Below are positions 6,547-16,017 of a DNA stretch of 32,450 nucleotides, piece by piece; position 1 is the first letter of the stretch; each line of letters opens with the position of its first letter. The position numbers and the translations under genes were made by a program. Origin of the DNA: an uncultured Rhodospira sp. (lineage in GTDB: Bacteria; Pseudomonadota; Alphaproteobacteria; Rhodospirillales; Rhodospirillaceae). Under the pieces are notes generated by a model. It ran no database searches. It saw nothing but the letters and a program-made list of their open reading frames with translations, and was not told where the DNA came from. The stretch is from positions 1-32,450 of the forward strand of contig NZ_CAKZOT010000066.1 in NCBI RefSeq assembly GCF_937138205.1. The letters are read 5' to 3'.

Positions 6547-9500
6547 ATGGAGTCCACGGGAGGGACACGTCCGCCGTCCAGGCCAGCCGTGGCGCCAACG
6601 GGCCCTGCCATTGACCGCTGGCACGACGTCGAAAGTGTGGGGTCGAGGTCATTGAAAGTCCTCGTCGTTGAAGACAACACCGCGTATGCCAGTCTCGTGG
6701 CGGCTCTGCTGCGGGAAGACGGTCGTGATGTCTTCGAGGTCATCTCCGCCACGACCCTTGCCGAGGCGCGCGAACGGCTGGCGCGCGAATCGTACCAAGC
6801 CATCGTGTTGGATCTTTTGCTGCCGGATTCCTCCGATCTGGCCACGCTGGATGGCATTGTCGAGGTTGCCCCGACCGTCCCGGTCATCGTGCTGACGGGC
6901 ACCGACGACGAAGAGACGGCGGTCGCCGCCGTGCGGCACGGCGCGCAGGACTATCTGAGCAAGGACGGGCTGTCGGCCGAAAGCCTGCGCCGTGCCATCA
7001 ACTACGCCATGGTCCGCAAGGAAACGATCAGCCGCCTGGCCCATGGCGGCGAGTTCCTGGAAGGCTTGGTCAACGCCGTGCGCGACGGCCTGGCGGCGCT
7101 GGAGGCCGTGCGGGACGCGACCGGCGAGATCACGGACTTCCGCTTTCTGCTGGTCAACCCGGCCCTCACCCACATGCTGGGCCGAAAGGGCGGGGAGATC
7201 ATCGAGCATGGCTTGAGCACCTTGGCCGACGAGATCGGGTGGTCCGACCTGGTGGCGGTGCTGGCGGCCGTGGTCACGCACAAGACGGCGGCGACCGTCG
7301 AGCACTGGGTCCGCCGGCCCGACGGCGGCGATCTCTGGGTGCGGCTCAACGCCACCCACTTGCGCGATGGCGTGGCCATGTCCCTGACGGACGTCACCGA
7401 GCGCCACGAACAACAGCAACGCGTCAGCCGCGCCCTGGAGCAGGCCGAGGCCGCCGATTCCGCCAAGACGAAAGTGCTGCAGGCGATCAGCCACGACCTG
7501 CGCACGCCGCTGAACAGCATCATCGGCTTCGCCGAGGTGATCCAGGCGGAAGTGTTCGGCGCCCTGGAGAACGCCCAATACCGCGCGTATGTCAATGATA
7601 TCGCGCGGTCCGGGCACGGGATGCTGGACATCATCAACAAGCTGCTCGACCTGAGCCGACTGGCGGAACTCGCGCGCGCCGACAAGACATACCGCCACCT
7701 GATCGACCTGGCGCCCGACCTGATCTGCGTCGTGCGCAACAACCGCATCGAACTGATGAACGACGCCGGCGCCGCCATGCTGGGCCTGTGGCCGGCCGAG
7801 TCCATCGTCGGGCGCGACCTGCGCCAGTACGTGCACGAGGACAGCCGCCCTCTCATCGAGGACATCGGCGGCCTTCTGGTTGGCGCGCAACACCATGTGC
7901 CGGCGCGCCTGCGGGATATGCGGGGCCGGGTGATCGACGTGGAGTTGGCTGCGGTCCAGTCCGATCCGGACGCCGAAGGGCAGAGCTACATGATCGTCGC
8001 GCGCGACGTCAGCGAGCGTCAGCGCGCCACCGAGGAGATCATCCAGCGCGAGGAGCGCCTGTCCAAGATCATGGACACCATGGTCGAGGCGCTGATCATC
8101 ATCGATACCGAGGGCATCATCGAAACCTTCAACGCCGCCGCCGAGCAGATGTTCGAATACGAGGCGGCGGAGGTGATCGGCCAGCCGGTCTCGATCCTGA
8201 TGACGGAAGAATTGGCGACCGCCCACCAGAACCACGTGCGCACCTACTTGCACACGGGCAAGAGCACCGTGCTGGGCACTGGCCGCGAGGTCGAGGCGCG
8301 ACGGCGCGACGGCACCACGTTCCCGGCCGACCTGTCGGTGTCGGAGATGAAGGTCGGAGGGCGACACCTGTTCATCGGCATGATGCGCGACATCACCGAA
8401 CGCAAGATCGCCGAACAGCGCCTGCTCTTCCTGGCGACGCGCAATCCCTTGACCGGACTGCCCAACCGGGCGCTGTTCCGCGACCGGCTGGAAGCCGCCA
8501 TCGCCCGCGCCGACGACACCGGCAGCATGATCGGCATCCTGTTCGTCGACCTCGACCACTTCAAGAACATCAACGACACGCTGGGCCATCCGGCCGGCGA
8601 CCGCGTGCTGCAGATGGCCGGCCGCCGGTTGCAGGGCCACGTCCGCCCCGGCGACACCGTGTCGCACCAGAGCGGCGACGAGTTCACCGTGATCCTTGAG
8701 AACGTCCGCGGCGAGGATGAAGTCTCAAGCATCGCCCACCGGATGCTCGACGACCTGTCGCGTCCGTTCGAGCTGGACGGCCGGGAGATCTACACGTCGG
8801 GCTCCATCGGCGTGGTGATCTATCCGCAGACGCGGGGCGGCATCTCCAACCTTCTGCGCAACGTCGACACGGCGGTCAACTTCGCCAAGAAGAAAGGCCG
8901 CAACAACTATCAGTTCTACACGGACCGACTGTCCAACGACATGGTGCGCCGGCTCCAGGTCGAAACCGGCCTGCGGCGCGCCCTGGAACGAAACGAGCTG
9001 TCGGTGTTCTATCAGCCCAAGGTGGATCTGGCCACGCGGTCCGTGATCGGGGCCGAGGCGCTGCTGCGGTGGCGCTCCGACGATCTGGGCGATGTCTCGC
9101 CGGTCGAGTTCATCCCGGTGGCCGAGGAAACCGGCCTGATCGTGCCCATCGGCGAATGGGTGTTGCGCACGGTCTGCCGGCAGATCAAGGCCTGGCAGAA
9201 CGACGGCTTGCCCTCCGTTCTGGTTGGCGTCAACCTGTCGCCGCGCCAGTTCCGCGACCCCGAACTGGCGGAGGGCATCAAGGGCATCCTGCGCGACACC
9301 GGCGTCAAGCCCGATCTGCTCGACCTCGAACTGACGGAAGGCATGTTGATCGAGAACGCCGACGAGGCCGTCGAAGCCCTCTGGTCGCTGAAAAACGTGG
9401 GCATCACGCTGTCGATCGACGATTTCGGCACCGGCTATTCCTCGCTGTCGTACCTGAAGCGCTTCCCGATCGACGCCCTGAAAATCGACCGGTCGTTCAT

Positions 9501-9762
9501 CATGGACATTCCGTCCAGCGAGGATGACATGGCCATCACCCAGGCGATCATCCGCATGGCTAGTTCGCTGGGCCTGCAATTGGTCGCCGAGGGCGTGGAA
9601 ACGGAGGCACAGGTCGAGTTCCTGCGCGCCAACGGGTGCCAACTCGGCCAGGGGTACCTGTTCAGCCGCCCGGTGGATCCCCAGACCATGTCGGCGCTGC
9701 TGGCCGATGGCACGGCGCCGAAGCGGGCCACGGTCGCCGCTGGTGGCCGGGTCAAGGCGTAA
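6547..9762 (+). CDS. REC-PAS-HisKA-PAS-PAS-GGDEF-EAL c-di-GMP signalling protein
   Basis: A 1071-residue, apparently cytoplasmic, multidomain protein. It begins with a response-regulator receiver domain (about 37-155; phospho-acceptor D89 in IVLDLLLPD), then a PAS-like domain (170-285). A histidine-kinase dimerisation domain follows (305-373; H316 in SHDLRTPLN), and the ATPase domain that should come next is missing. Two further PAS domains (380-495, 500-620) end in the usual RDVSER and RDITER linkers. The cyclase domain (630-795) has SGDEF (709-713) in place of GGDEF and keeps the RxxD inhibitory site (R700-D703). The EAL domain (812-1050) has intact EAL (837-839), DDFGTGYSS and EGVE motifs, so c-di-GMP hydrolysis is the likely output; the SGDEF domain may be regulatory or weakly active. 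The start was chosen by its ribosome binding site. No cognate kinase is nearby. Confidence 0.93.
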   Translation: MESTGGTRPPSRPAVAPTGPAIDRWHDVESVGSRSLKVLVVEDNTAYASLVAALLREDGRDVFEVISATTLAEARERLARESYQAIVLDLLLPDSSDLATLDGIVEVAPTVPVIVLTGTDDEETAVAAVRHGAQDYLSKDGLSAESLRRAINYAMVRKETISRLAHGGEFLEGLVNAVRDGLAALEAVRDATGEITDFRFLLVNPALTHMLGRKGGEIIEHGLSTLADEIGWSDLVAVLAAVVTHKTAATVEHWVRRPDGGDLWVRLNATHLRDGVAMSLTDVTERHEQQQRVSRALEQAEAADSAKTKVLQAISHDLRTPLNSIIGFAEVIQAEVFGALENAQYRAYVNDIARSGHGMLDIINKLLDLSRLAELARADKTYRHLIDLAPDLICVVRNNRIELMNDAGAAMLGLWPAESIVGRDLRQYVHEDSRPLIEDIGGLLVGAQHHVPARLRDMRGRVIDVELAAVQSDPDAEGQSYMIVARDVSERQRATEEIIQREERLSKIMDTMVEALIIIDTEGIIETFNAAAEQMFEYEAAEVIGQPVSILMTEELATAHQNHVRTYLHTGKSTVLGTGREVEARRRDGTTFPADLSVSEMKVGGRHLFIGMMRDITERKIAEQRLLFLATRNPLTGLPNRALFRDRLEAAIARADDTGSMIGILFVDLDHFKNINDTLGHPAGDRVLQMAGRRLQGHVRPGDTVSHQSGDEFTVILENVRGEDEVSSIAHRMLDDLSRPFELDGREIYTSGSIGVVIYPQTRGGISNLLRNVDTAVNFAKKKGRNNYQFYTDRLSNDMVRRLQVETGLRRALERNELSVFYQPKVDLATRSVIGAEALLRWRSDDLGDVSPVEFIPVAEETGLIVPIGEWVLRTVCRQIKAWQNDGLPSVLVGVNLSPRQFRDPELAEGIKGILRDTGVKPDLLDLELTEGMLIENADEAVEALWSLKNVGITLSIDDFGTGYSSLSYLKRFPIDALKIDRSFIMDIPSSEDDMAITQAIIRMASSLGLQLVAEGVETEAQVEFLRANGCQLGQGYLFSRPVDPQTMSALLADGTAPKRATVAAGGRVKA

Positions 9763-9770
9763 CTGGGTCG

Positions 9771-10520
9771 ATGCGCCTCTGGTTCGAGGCGGGGCCGACG
9801 CTGCCCGACCTCGTCGGGCGCCACGCCAACGCGCCGGCGGTGATCGTCGGCAACGGCCCCTCGCTGCGCACGGCGGACCTGCGCCTTCCTCCCGAGGCCG
9901 TGGTATTCGCCTTCAATGGCGCGTGGCGCCTGCACATGGCGGGACGGCTGACGCCGCACTGGCACGTGGTCGAGGACCGCCTCGTCGCCGAGGAGGAAGC
10001 CGCCGCCTTGCGGGCCATGGACTGGACCACGCTCATCCTGCCGCGTGAGCACGCCGAGGTGATCCCGCCCGGGCCGGGGCGGATGCATGTTCCGGTGGAC
10101 TGGTCCTACTACGACAGCGTGCGGCCGCCGGCCCATCCCGGCTTCGCCACCACGGCCGAAGGGCCGTTGTACGCCGGGCAGAGCGTCGTCTATCTGGCGC
10201 TGCAACTGGCGTTCCTGATGGGATGCGATCCGGTGGTCCTGCTGGGCATGGACCTGGACTACCGGCTGCCGGTCTCGGCCCGGGTTGCCGGCCACGTGGT
10301 CGCCTCGACCGCCGCCGATCCCAACCACTTTGACCCGGACTACTTCGGGCCGGGCCGACGCTGGCACCTGCCCAAGCCTGATCGTATGCTGGTGGCGTTC
10401 CGCCACGCGGCGACGGTATACGCGCGCCACGGCCGACGGTTGCTCAACGCGACGCCGGGGGGCCGTCTGACCGGCGTGCCACGCGGGGGGCTTTGCGCGG
10501 CGGCGGGCGATGACGCATAA
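9771..10520 (+). CDS. DUF115 (MptE-like) domain protein
   Basis: A 249-residue protein beginning 8 bases after the GGDEF-EAL gene, so probably co-transcribed. It has the nucleotide-binding-like motif VIVGNGPSL (residues 25-32) near the N-terminus and VVLLGMDLDY followed by a NHFDPDYFGPG segment. These are the landmarks of the DUF115 family, which includes archaeal 6-hydroxymethylpterin diphosphokinase MptE and proteins linked to surface glycan or flagellin modification. In bacteria the substrate is generally unknown, and nothing here settles it; a pterin role should not be assumed. The ATG at 9771 gives an N-terminus (MRLWFEAGP) that fits the family; no strong ribosome binding site is seen, which suggests translational coupling. 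Confidence 0.75.
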   Translation: MRLWFEAGPTLPDLVGRHANAPAVIVGNGPSLRTADLRLPPEAVVFAFNGAWRLHMAGRLTPHWHVVEDRLVAEEEAAALRAMDWTTLILPREHAEVIPPGPGRMHVPVDWSYYDSVRPPAHPGFATTAEGPLYAGQSVVYLALQLAFLMGCDPVVLLGMDLDYRLPVSARVAGHVVASTAADPNHFDPDYFGPGRRWHLPKPDRMLVAFRHAATVYARHGRRLLNATPGGRLTGVPRGGLCAAAGDDA

Positions 10521-10565
10521 GATGCGGATGGCAAGGGTGCCGTGCCGACAAGAGGGATCTGACGA

Positions 10566-11669
10566 ATGCTGCTGGACGACTGCCCCCGCTGTGGACGCGT
10601 GCCAGACCGCCCGGCCGGGGCCGGGCGCCTGTTCATCTGGCCGCCCCTCGGACACACGATGGCCAAGATTCGCGAGGCGCTGCGGGCGGGCGGCATGGCG
10701 GCCGAGGGCGACGCGGCGCATGGATGCCTGATCGTCGATGTGGAGTCCGGCCAGCACCCATTGCTCGCCCGGCGCCTCGACGGCGCCTTGAGCCGGGCGG
10801 AGGCGCGCGACAGCCGTGTTCTGTTCATGACCCGCGGCGGCCAGCCGGGGTTCGCCGAGATGAGCGCGGTCGACAGCCTGGAGACCTACATCGCGCGCGA
10901 ACTGGGGGGCTGGCTGCTGGACCTCATGCGCGACGGTCGTATCACGACGCTGTTCCAGCCGATCGTGTACGGCGCCGATCCGGCCTCGATCTTCGCCCAC
11001 GAGTGCCTGTTGCGCGGGGTGGGTGCCGACGGCGCGCCCATTTCGCCCGGCCAGATTTTCGACGTCGCGGGTCGGGCCGACCTCATCTTTCCGCTGGACC
11101 GGCTGGCGCGCACGACCGCCGTCGCCAATGCGGCGGCGCGCGGCGTGCCGGGGCACATCTTCATCAACTTCACGCCGTCGTCGATCTATGACCCGGACTA
11201 CTGTCTGCGCACCACGCTCGCGGCGGTGGAGAAGGCCGGGCTCGATCGTGACCGCATTGTCTTCGAGGTGATCGAGACCGAACGCATCGGCGATCCCGCG
11301 CATCTGGCTGGCGTCCTGCGGTACTACCGCGACGCCGGCTTCAAGGTGGCGTTGGACGACCTGGGCGGCGGCTATGCCAGCCTGGGGTTGCTGCCCAGCC
11401 TGCGGCCGCACTTCATCAAGCTGGACCGCGCGCTGGTGGACGGCGTGTGCGACGACCCGGTCAAGGCGGTGATCATCGCTCGCCTGGTGGAGATGGCGCA
11501 CGATCTGGAGATCGGCGTGGTCGCCGAGGGCGTCGAGCGGCCGCAGGACCTCGCATGGCTGCGCGAACACGCGGTCGACTATATCCAGGGGTTCCTGCTG
11601 GCGCGCCCGGCACCGGAGCCGGTCCAGGGACGGCTGTCCTGGGGCGGCGGCGGTGCGGCCGCCGGATGA
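10566..11669 (+). CDS. EAL-domain protein with divergent catalytic motifs
   Basis: A 367-residue protein with a short N-terminal CPRCG motif (C6, C9), a variable region to about residue 115, and a C-terminal EAL domain (about 120-355). The signature reads ECL (146-148) instead of EAL, and the loop usually DDFGTGYSS reads DDLGGGYAS (264-272). The metal-binding Glu, the Asn of NFTPSS (N201), E234, the DD pair (264-265) and K285 are kept, so hydrolysis of c-di-GMP is possible though not assured. It lies 45 bases after the DUF115 gene on the same strand and probably belongs to the same transcription unit as the large GGDEF-EAL protein. The single N-terminal CxxC could bind metal or be redox-sensitive; this is speculation. 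Confidence 0.85.
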   Translation: MLLDDCPRCGRVPDRPAGAGRLFIWPPLGHTMAKIREALRAGGMAAEGDAAHGCLIVDVESGQHPLLARRLDGALSRAEARDSRVLFMTRGGQPGFAEMSAVDSLETYIARELGGWLLDLMRDGRITTLFQPIVYGADPASIFAHECLLRGVGADGAPISPGQIFDVAGRADLIFPLDRLARTTAVANAAARGVPGHIFINFTPSSIYDPDYCLRTTLAAVEKAGLDRDRIVFEVIETERIGDPAHLAGVLRYYRDAGFKVALDDLGGGYASLGLLPSLRPHFIKLDRALVDGVCDDPVKAVIIARLVEMAHDLEIGVVAEGVERPQDLAWLREHAVDYIQGFLLARPAPEPVQGRLSWGGGGAAAG

Positions 11670-11679
11670 CAACGGCTCG

Positions 11680-11708
11680 AAATGGAAACGGCCCCGCGTC
11701 GGGGCCGT
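11680..11708 (-). terminator. Shared terminator between EAL gene and tRNA-Asp
   Basis: A perfect 9-bp hairpin (ACGGCCCCG-CGT-CGGGGCCGT, 11688-11708) lies between two convergent units. Read on the minus strand it is followed by TTCCATTT, so it best serves the tRNA. It may also stop the plus-strand EAL transcript. Confidence 0.65.
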
Positions 11709-11724
11709 GGCATCTCCGAAAAGA

Positions 11725-11801
11725 TGGCGCGAGTGACGGGACTTGAACCCGCGACCTCTGGCGTGACAGGCCAGCGCTCTAACCAACTGAGCTACACCCG
11801 C
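11725..11801 (-). tRNA. tRNA-Asp (GTC)
   Basis: A 77-base cloverleaf with encoded CCA. The acceptor stem is GCGGGTG/CACTCGC (one G-T pair), the discriminator base is G, the D-arm is AGCTCAGTTGGTTAGAGC and the T-loop GGTTCAAGTCC. The anticodon loop CTGTCAC gives anticodon GTC (plus-strand 11765-11767), which reads aspartate codons. Confidence 0.97.
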
Positions 11802-11832
11802 ATCGGGCCGCCCGTGCCGGGCGGAGGCCGGG

Positions 11833-11861
11833 TATGTATCAGGCCGGCCAGGGTGGCGCAA
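11833..11861 (-). promoter_or_regulatory. Candidate tRNA-Asp promoter
   Basis: On the minus strand TTGCGC, a 17-base spacer and TACATA, with the -10 box about 31 bases before the mature tRNA 5' end. Spacing and place fit a tRNA promoter; the -10 match is modest. Confidence 0.45.
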
Positions 11862-11883
11862 GGCCTTTTTCGCCGACCGACTG

Positions 11884-12441
11884 CTATGTTGGCGCGACGC
11901 CCCCGCCCGTCAGGTGCTCGCACAGGCGCGGCATCAACTCGACGAAGTTGCAGGGGCGGGTGCGGCTGTCGAGCTGGGTGGCCAGGATGCCGTCCCAGGC
12001 GTCCTTGCAGGCACCGGTCGAGCCCGGCAGGGCGAACAGGTAGGTGCCGGCCGCCACCCCGGCCATGGCCCGCGACTGGATCGTGGACGTGCCGATGGTC
12101 TGGTAGCTGAGCCAGCGGAACAGTTCGCCGAACCCGGGGATCTCCTTTTCCACCACGCGGACCATCGCCTCCGGCGTGACGTCGCGCCCCGTGACGCCGG
12201 TGCCACCGGTGCTGATGACGGCGTCGACCTCGGGGTCGTCTATCCAGCGGCGCAGGTGCTCGGCGATGCGATCGGCGTCGTCGGGGACGATGGCCCGGTC
12301 GGCCAGGACGTGGCCGGCCGCCGTCAGACGCTCGACCAGCGTGTCGCCGCTGCGGTCGTCGGCAAGGGTACGGCTGTCCGAGACCGTCAGGACAGCAATG
12401 CGCACGGGCAGGAACGGACGGGAGGGATCGACATCGGGCAT
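11884..12441 (-). CDS. moaB: Molybdenum cofactor biosynthesis protein MoaB
   Basis: A 185-residue protein of the MoaB/MogA fold that adenylylates molybdopterin, or stands in for MogA in some bacteria, during molybdenum cofactor synthesis. The core motif [16 protein letters not shown] (about 77-92) is intact, as are the N-terminal VLTVSDSR segment and the [15 protein letters not shown] substrate-binding loop (about 138-152). Length is slightly above the E. coli protein. The ATG start fits the family, though the ribosome binding site before it is weak. It stands alone, upstream of and on the same strand as tRNA-Asp; no other moa or mob genes are in the window. Confidence 0.93.
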   Translation of the reverse strand: MPDVDPSRPFLPVRIAVLTVSDSRTLADDRSGDTLVERLTAAGHVLADRAIVPDDADRIAEHLRRWIDDPEVDAVISTGGTGVTGRDVTPEAMVRVVEKEIPGFGELFRWLSYQTIGTSTIQSRAMAGVAAGTYLFALPGSTGACKDAWDGILATQLDSRTRPCNFVELMPRLCEHLTGGGVAPT

Positions 12442-12606
12442 GGGGCGGCGCCTTGAGGCTGAACGAACGGATCCGTCGGACGGTCCATCACCCTACCGCG
12501 ACAGATGGCGGGCGCAAAGGGGGGGCCGGATGCGGGCAACCGCACGACCGCGCCATAACCATAATTTTCCTTGGGGCTTTGATGTCCCTTCAGAATTTAG
12601 CAAGTG

Positions 12607-12627
12607 GCGCACGCCGTGCGCTTTTTT
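12607..12627 (+). terminator. Rho-independent terminator without an obvious upstream gene
   Basis: GCGCAC-GCC-GTGCGC followed by six T's: a textbook intrinsic terminator on the plus strand. Only non-coding sequence lies upstream of it on this strand (12442-12606, including an AT-rich patch around 12555-12600), since moaB runs the other way. It may end a small RNA or short leader transcript. Confidence 0.65.
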
Positions 12628-12628
12628 C

Positions 12629-12657
12629 TTGCCGCCTCCCGGCTGTCATGATACTGT
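12629..12657 (+). promoter_or_regulatory. Sigma70-type promoter for the small gene
   Basis: TTGCCG, a 17-base spacer and TACTGT, directly after the intrinsic terminator. Transcription would start near 12664 and give a leader of about 50 bases before the ribosome binding site and ATG of the 66-residue ORF. Confidence 0.5.
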
Positions 12658-12712
12658 AACAAACGTAAACAATGGCCGCGTTTCAGGGCGGCCAGGCTGG
12701 GAGGACATCACG

Positions 12713-12913
12713 ATGCTGCGTTTCCTCGTGTTCTTCCGTTACGGCATGGCGGCCCGACGACACCGTGGCATGGACCACGTGACGTCGGAGTCGGACGCGT
12801 TCAGCCGCCGCTTGGCGCGCGCCACGACCATTGCGCCGTCGATCCAAGACCTTGTGGGGAAGACGTCCGGACCGCGCCAGACACCGCCCCCGCATACGCT
12901 GCCGGCGGAATAA
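12713..12913 (+). CDS. Small basic protein, unknown function
   Basis: A 66-residue ORF that I do not recognise. Support for it being real: a strong ribosome binding site (GGGAGGA, about 7 bases before ATG), a plausible promoter 56 bases before the start, and a clean terminator insulating it from upstream. The product starts hydrophobic (MLRFLVFF), then is Arg/His-rich (RYGMAARRHRG) and ends in a Pro/Thr-rich tail. It has no clear signal peptide or membrane span of full length. A regulatory or stress-type small protein is possible; nothing supports a specific job. Confidence 0.5.
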   Translation: MLRFLVFFRYGMAARRHRGMDHVTSESDAFSRRLARATTIAPSIQDLVGKTSGPRQTPPPHTLPAE

Positions 12914-12976
12914 CGCCAGGGGCAGGCGGCGCCCGCCGCAAGAAACGGATAGGGCGCCGCCGCGCCGTGGGGCATA

Positions 12977-14020
12977 GTGGCCGGCCTGCGTCCCCTGCGC
13001 CCGGTTGCCCGCCCGATGCCCCAGTCTTCCCGTCCCGACTCCGGCCCGAACCGCGCCAGCGCGGTTCTGGGCGAAGACAGGCAGGCCCGCCGGGCGCTGC
13101 CCCTGCTGCTGCTCGGCGCGGTGCTGATCGCCTTCGCGCCCGTGTTCGTCAAGCTGTCGGCGCTGGAGCCGACGGCCACCGCGTTCTACCGCGCGGCGCT
13201 GGCGTGGCCGGTCCTGATGGCGGTGGCCCTGGCAAGCGCGCGGCGCGCGTCCACTGGCCCGCGCCGGTCGCGCCCGGAGACCCTGCGCGACCATCTGATG
13301 TTAGCAGTGCCGGGGCTGGCGTTCGCCGGGGATCTCGGCTGCTGGCACTGGGCCTTGCAGTTCACGTCGGTCGCCAACTCGACGGTTCTCGCCAATCTGG
13401 CGCCGGTGTTCGTGACCGCCGGCGCCTGGGCGCTGTTCGGTCAGCGCCCGACCTGGCTGTTCGTCGCCGGCCTGCTGACCGCGTTGGGCGGCGTCGGCCT
13501 GCTGATGGCCGACAGCCTGAGCGTGGGCGCCCCGGGCCAGATCGTCGGTGATGGCCTTGGCGTTGTGACCGCCGTGTTCTACGGCGCCTACATCCTGGGC
13601 ATCGGCTGGTGCCGATCGCGCTTTCCCACCGCCGTCGTCATGGCCTGGAGCACCCTGCACACCGCCTGGGTGCTGCTGCTGGTCAGCCTGCTGGCCGGCG
13701 AGAGTCTGGCCATCCCCACCCTGTATGCCCTGTCGATCCTGATCGGACTGGCGTGGCTGTCGCACGTCGGCGGACAGGGGTCCATCGCTTTCGCCCTGGC
13801 CCACCTGCCGCCCGCGTTCGGCAGTGTCAGCCTGTTGCTGCAACCGGCCGTCGCGGCGATTCTCGGGTGGCTGATCCTGTCGGAGCCGCTCACACCCTTG
13901 CAGGCGGTCGGCGGGATCGTCATCTTGTGCGGGATCGTCGTCGCCCGGCGCGGCAGTGCCCACCAGACCGGCGTCGCCGCCCGCCCATCCAACCCGGCCC
14001 GTGACCCGTCGTCCGCTTGA
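12977..14020 (+). CDS. EamA/DMT-family transporter
   Basis: An integral membrane protein of up to 347 residues with ten expected transmembrane helices in two five-helix repeats. The first repeat starts LPLLLLGAVLIAFAPVFVKLS and the second begins near GLGVVTAVFYGAYILG. Landmarks of the drug/metabolite transporter superfamily are PTATAFYRAALAWP after helix 1, SVANSTVLANLAPVFV in the first EamA unit, and PPAFGSVSLLLQPAVAAILGW in the second. Such proteins usually export metabolites or amino acids; the substrate cannot be told. The start is either GTG at 12977 or ATG at 13016; the first 35 residues are hydrophilic and low-complexity. Pyruvate kinase begins 15 bases after its stop, so the two are probably co-transcribed. 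Confidence 0.88.
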   Translation: MAGLRPLRPVARPMPQSSRPDSGPNRASAVLGEDRQARRALPLLLLGAVLIAFAPVFVKLSALEPTATAFYRAALAWPVLMAVALASARRASTGPRRSRPETLRDHLMLAVPGLAFAGDLGCWHWALQFTSVANSTVLANLAPVFVTAGAWALFGQRPTWLFVAGLLTALGGVGLLMADSLSVGAPGQIVGDGLGVVTAVFYGAYILGIGWCRSRFPTAVVMAWSTLHTAWVLLLVSLLAGESLAIPTLYALSILIGLAWLSHVGGQGSIAFALAHLPPAFGSVSLLLQPAVAAILGWLILSEPLTPLQAVGGIVILCGIVVARRGSAHQTGVAARPSNPARDPSSA

Positions 14021-14035
14021 TCGGGGTGTCGTCGC

Positions 14036-15451
<1,416 letters not shown>

Positions 15452-15520
15452 CGGCGGGGGCTGGTCCGGCGGCTAAGACCCGGCGACGATCGGATTGACT
15501 CGTCCGGCTGGTCGCTTCCG

Positions 15521-15551
15521 GGCACCGGTGATGCCGAGTCTTTGTTTTTTT
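15521..15551 (+). terminator. Possible pyk terminator
   Basis: A short inverted repeat (GGCA...TGCC) is followed by a T-rich run ending in seven T's (15541-15551). The stem is weak, but the T-run about 100 bases after pyk is the clearest termination signal for it. Confidence 0.35.
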
Positions 15552-15558
15552 CGCCGCG

Positions 15559-15653
15559 GCGCCCCTTCGGGGCGCTGCGGCTCCGCGGCTTCGCCGCGCC
15601 GGCGCAGTTGCGCCGGCCGTCCGACGAATGAAGTTAGTTCATTCGTCGGACGG
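15559..15653. repeat. Cluster of three consecutive palindromes
   Basis: Three hairpins follow each other with almost no gap: GCGCCCC-TTC-GGGGCGC (15559-15575), CCGGCGCA-GT-TGCGCCGG (15599-15616), and a perfect 16-bp inverted repeat CCGTCCGACGAATGAA / TTCATTCGTCGGACGG with a 5-base loop (15617-15653). None has a T-run after it on the plus strand. They look like REP-type elements or a large regulatory structure. They lie between pyk and the TRAP transporter in a 566-base stretch without a gene. Confidence 0.7.
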
Positions 15654-15740
15654 TACAACTCGCCGAATCCCCAATACGTGCGGACTCCTCGACAGAGTCC
15701 ACGCCCCGTGAGCGGACACGCCCGTTTGCCTGCGCATGAC

Positions 15741-15764
15741 GTCGCGCACCCGGCCGTGCGCGAC
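15741..15764 (+). repeat. Perfect 9-bp hairpin
   Basis: GTCGCGCAC-CCGGCC-GTGCGCGAC, followed by TCCGTTTTCG. It may be a weak terminator or part of the same palindromic cluster. Confidence 0.5.
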
Positions 15765-15848
15765 TCCGTTTTCGCCCCGTCACAAAAAACATCTTGAAAA
15801 GCGGACTTCGATGATCGGAAATGTGGCGGCGAGTCACCGTCCGGCGAA

Positions 15849-15986
15849 GGGGTTTTCCGGCGTACCCGGAACCCCCATGTGAGCTTGCGTGCCCACCGCG
15901 CCTGAAACCCCGGACCAACACGGGCGACGGTGTGGCGAGACCGCCGCTGGACGGCCGAAACGGACCACGCGCCACAAGCGTGGCGC
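15849..15986 (+). promoter_or_regulatory. Leader region of the TRAP operon with two hairpins
   Basis: GGGGTT-TT-CCGG...CCGG-AACCCC (15849-15875, bulged stem) and GCGCCAC-AAGC-GTGGCGC (15969-15986, perfect 7 bp). The second ends 15 bases before the dctP ribosome binding site, so it could affect translation or be an operator. No known riboswitch is recognised. Confidence 0.35.
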
Positions 15987-16017
15987 TTGCGAGAGAACAC
16001 AGGGAGGACACAAGACC

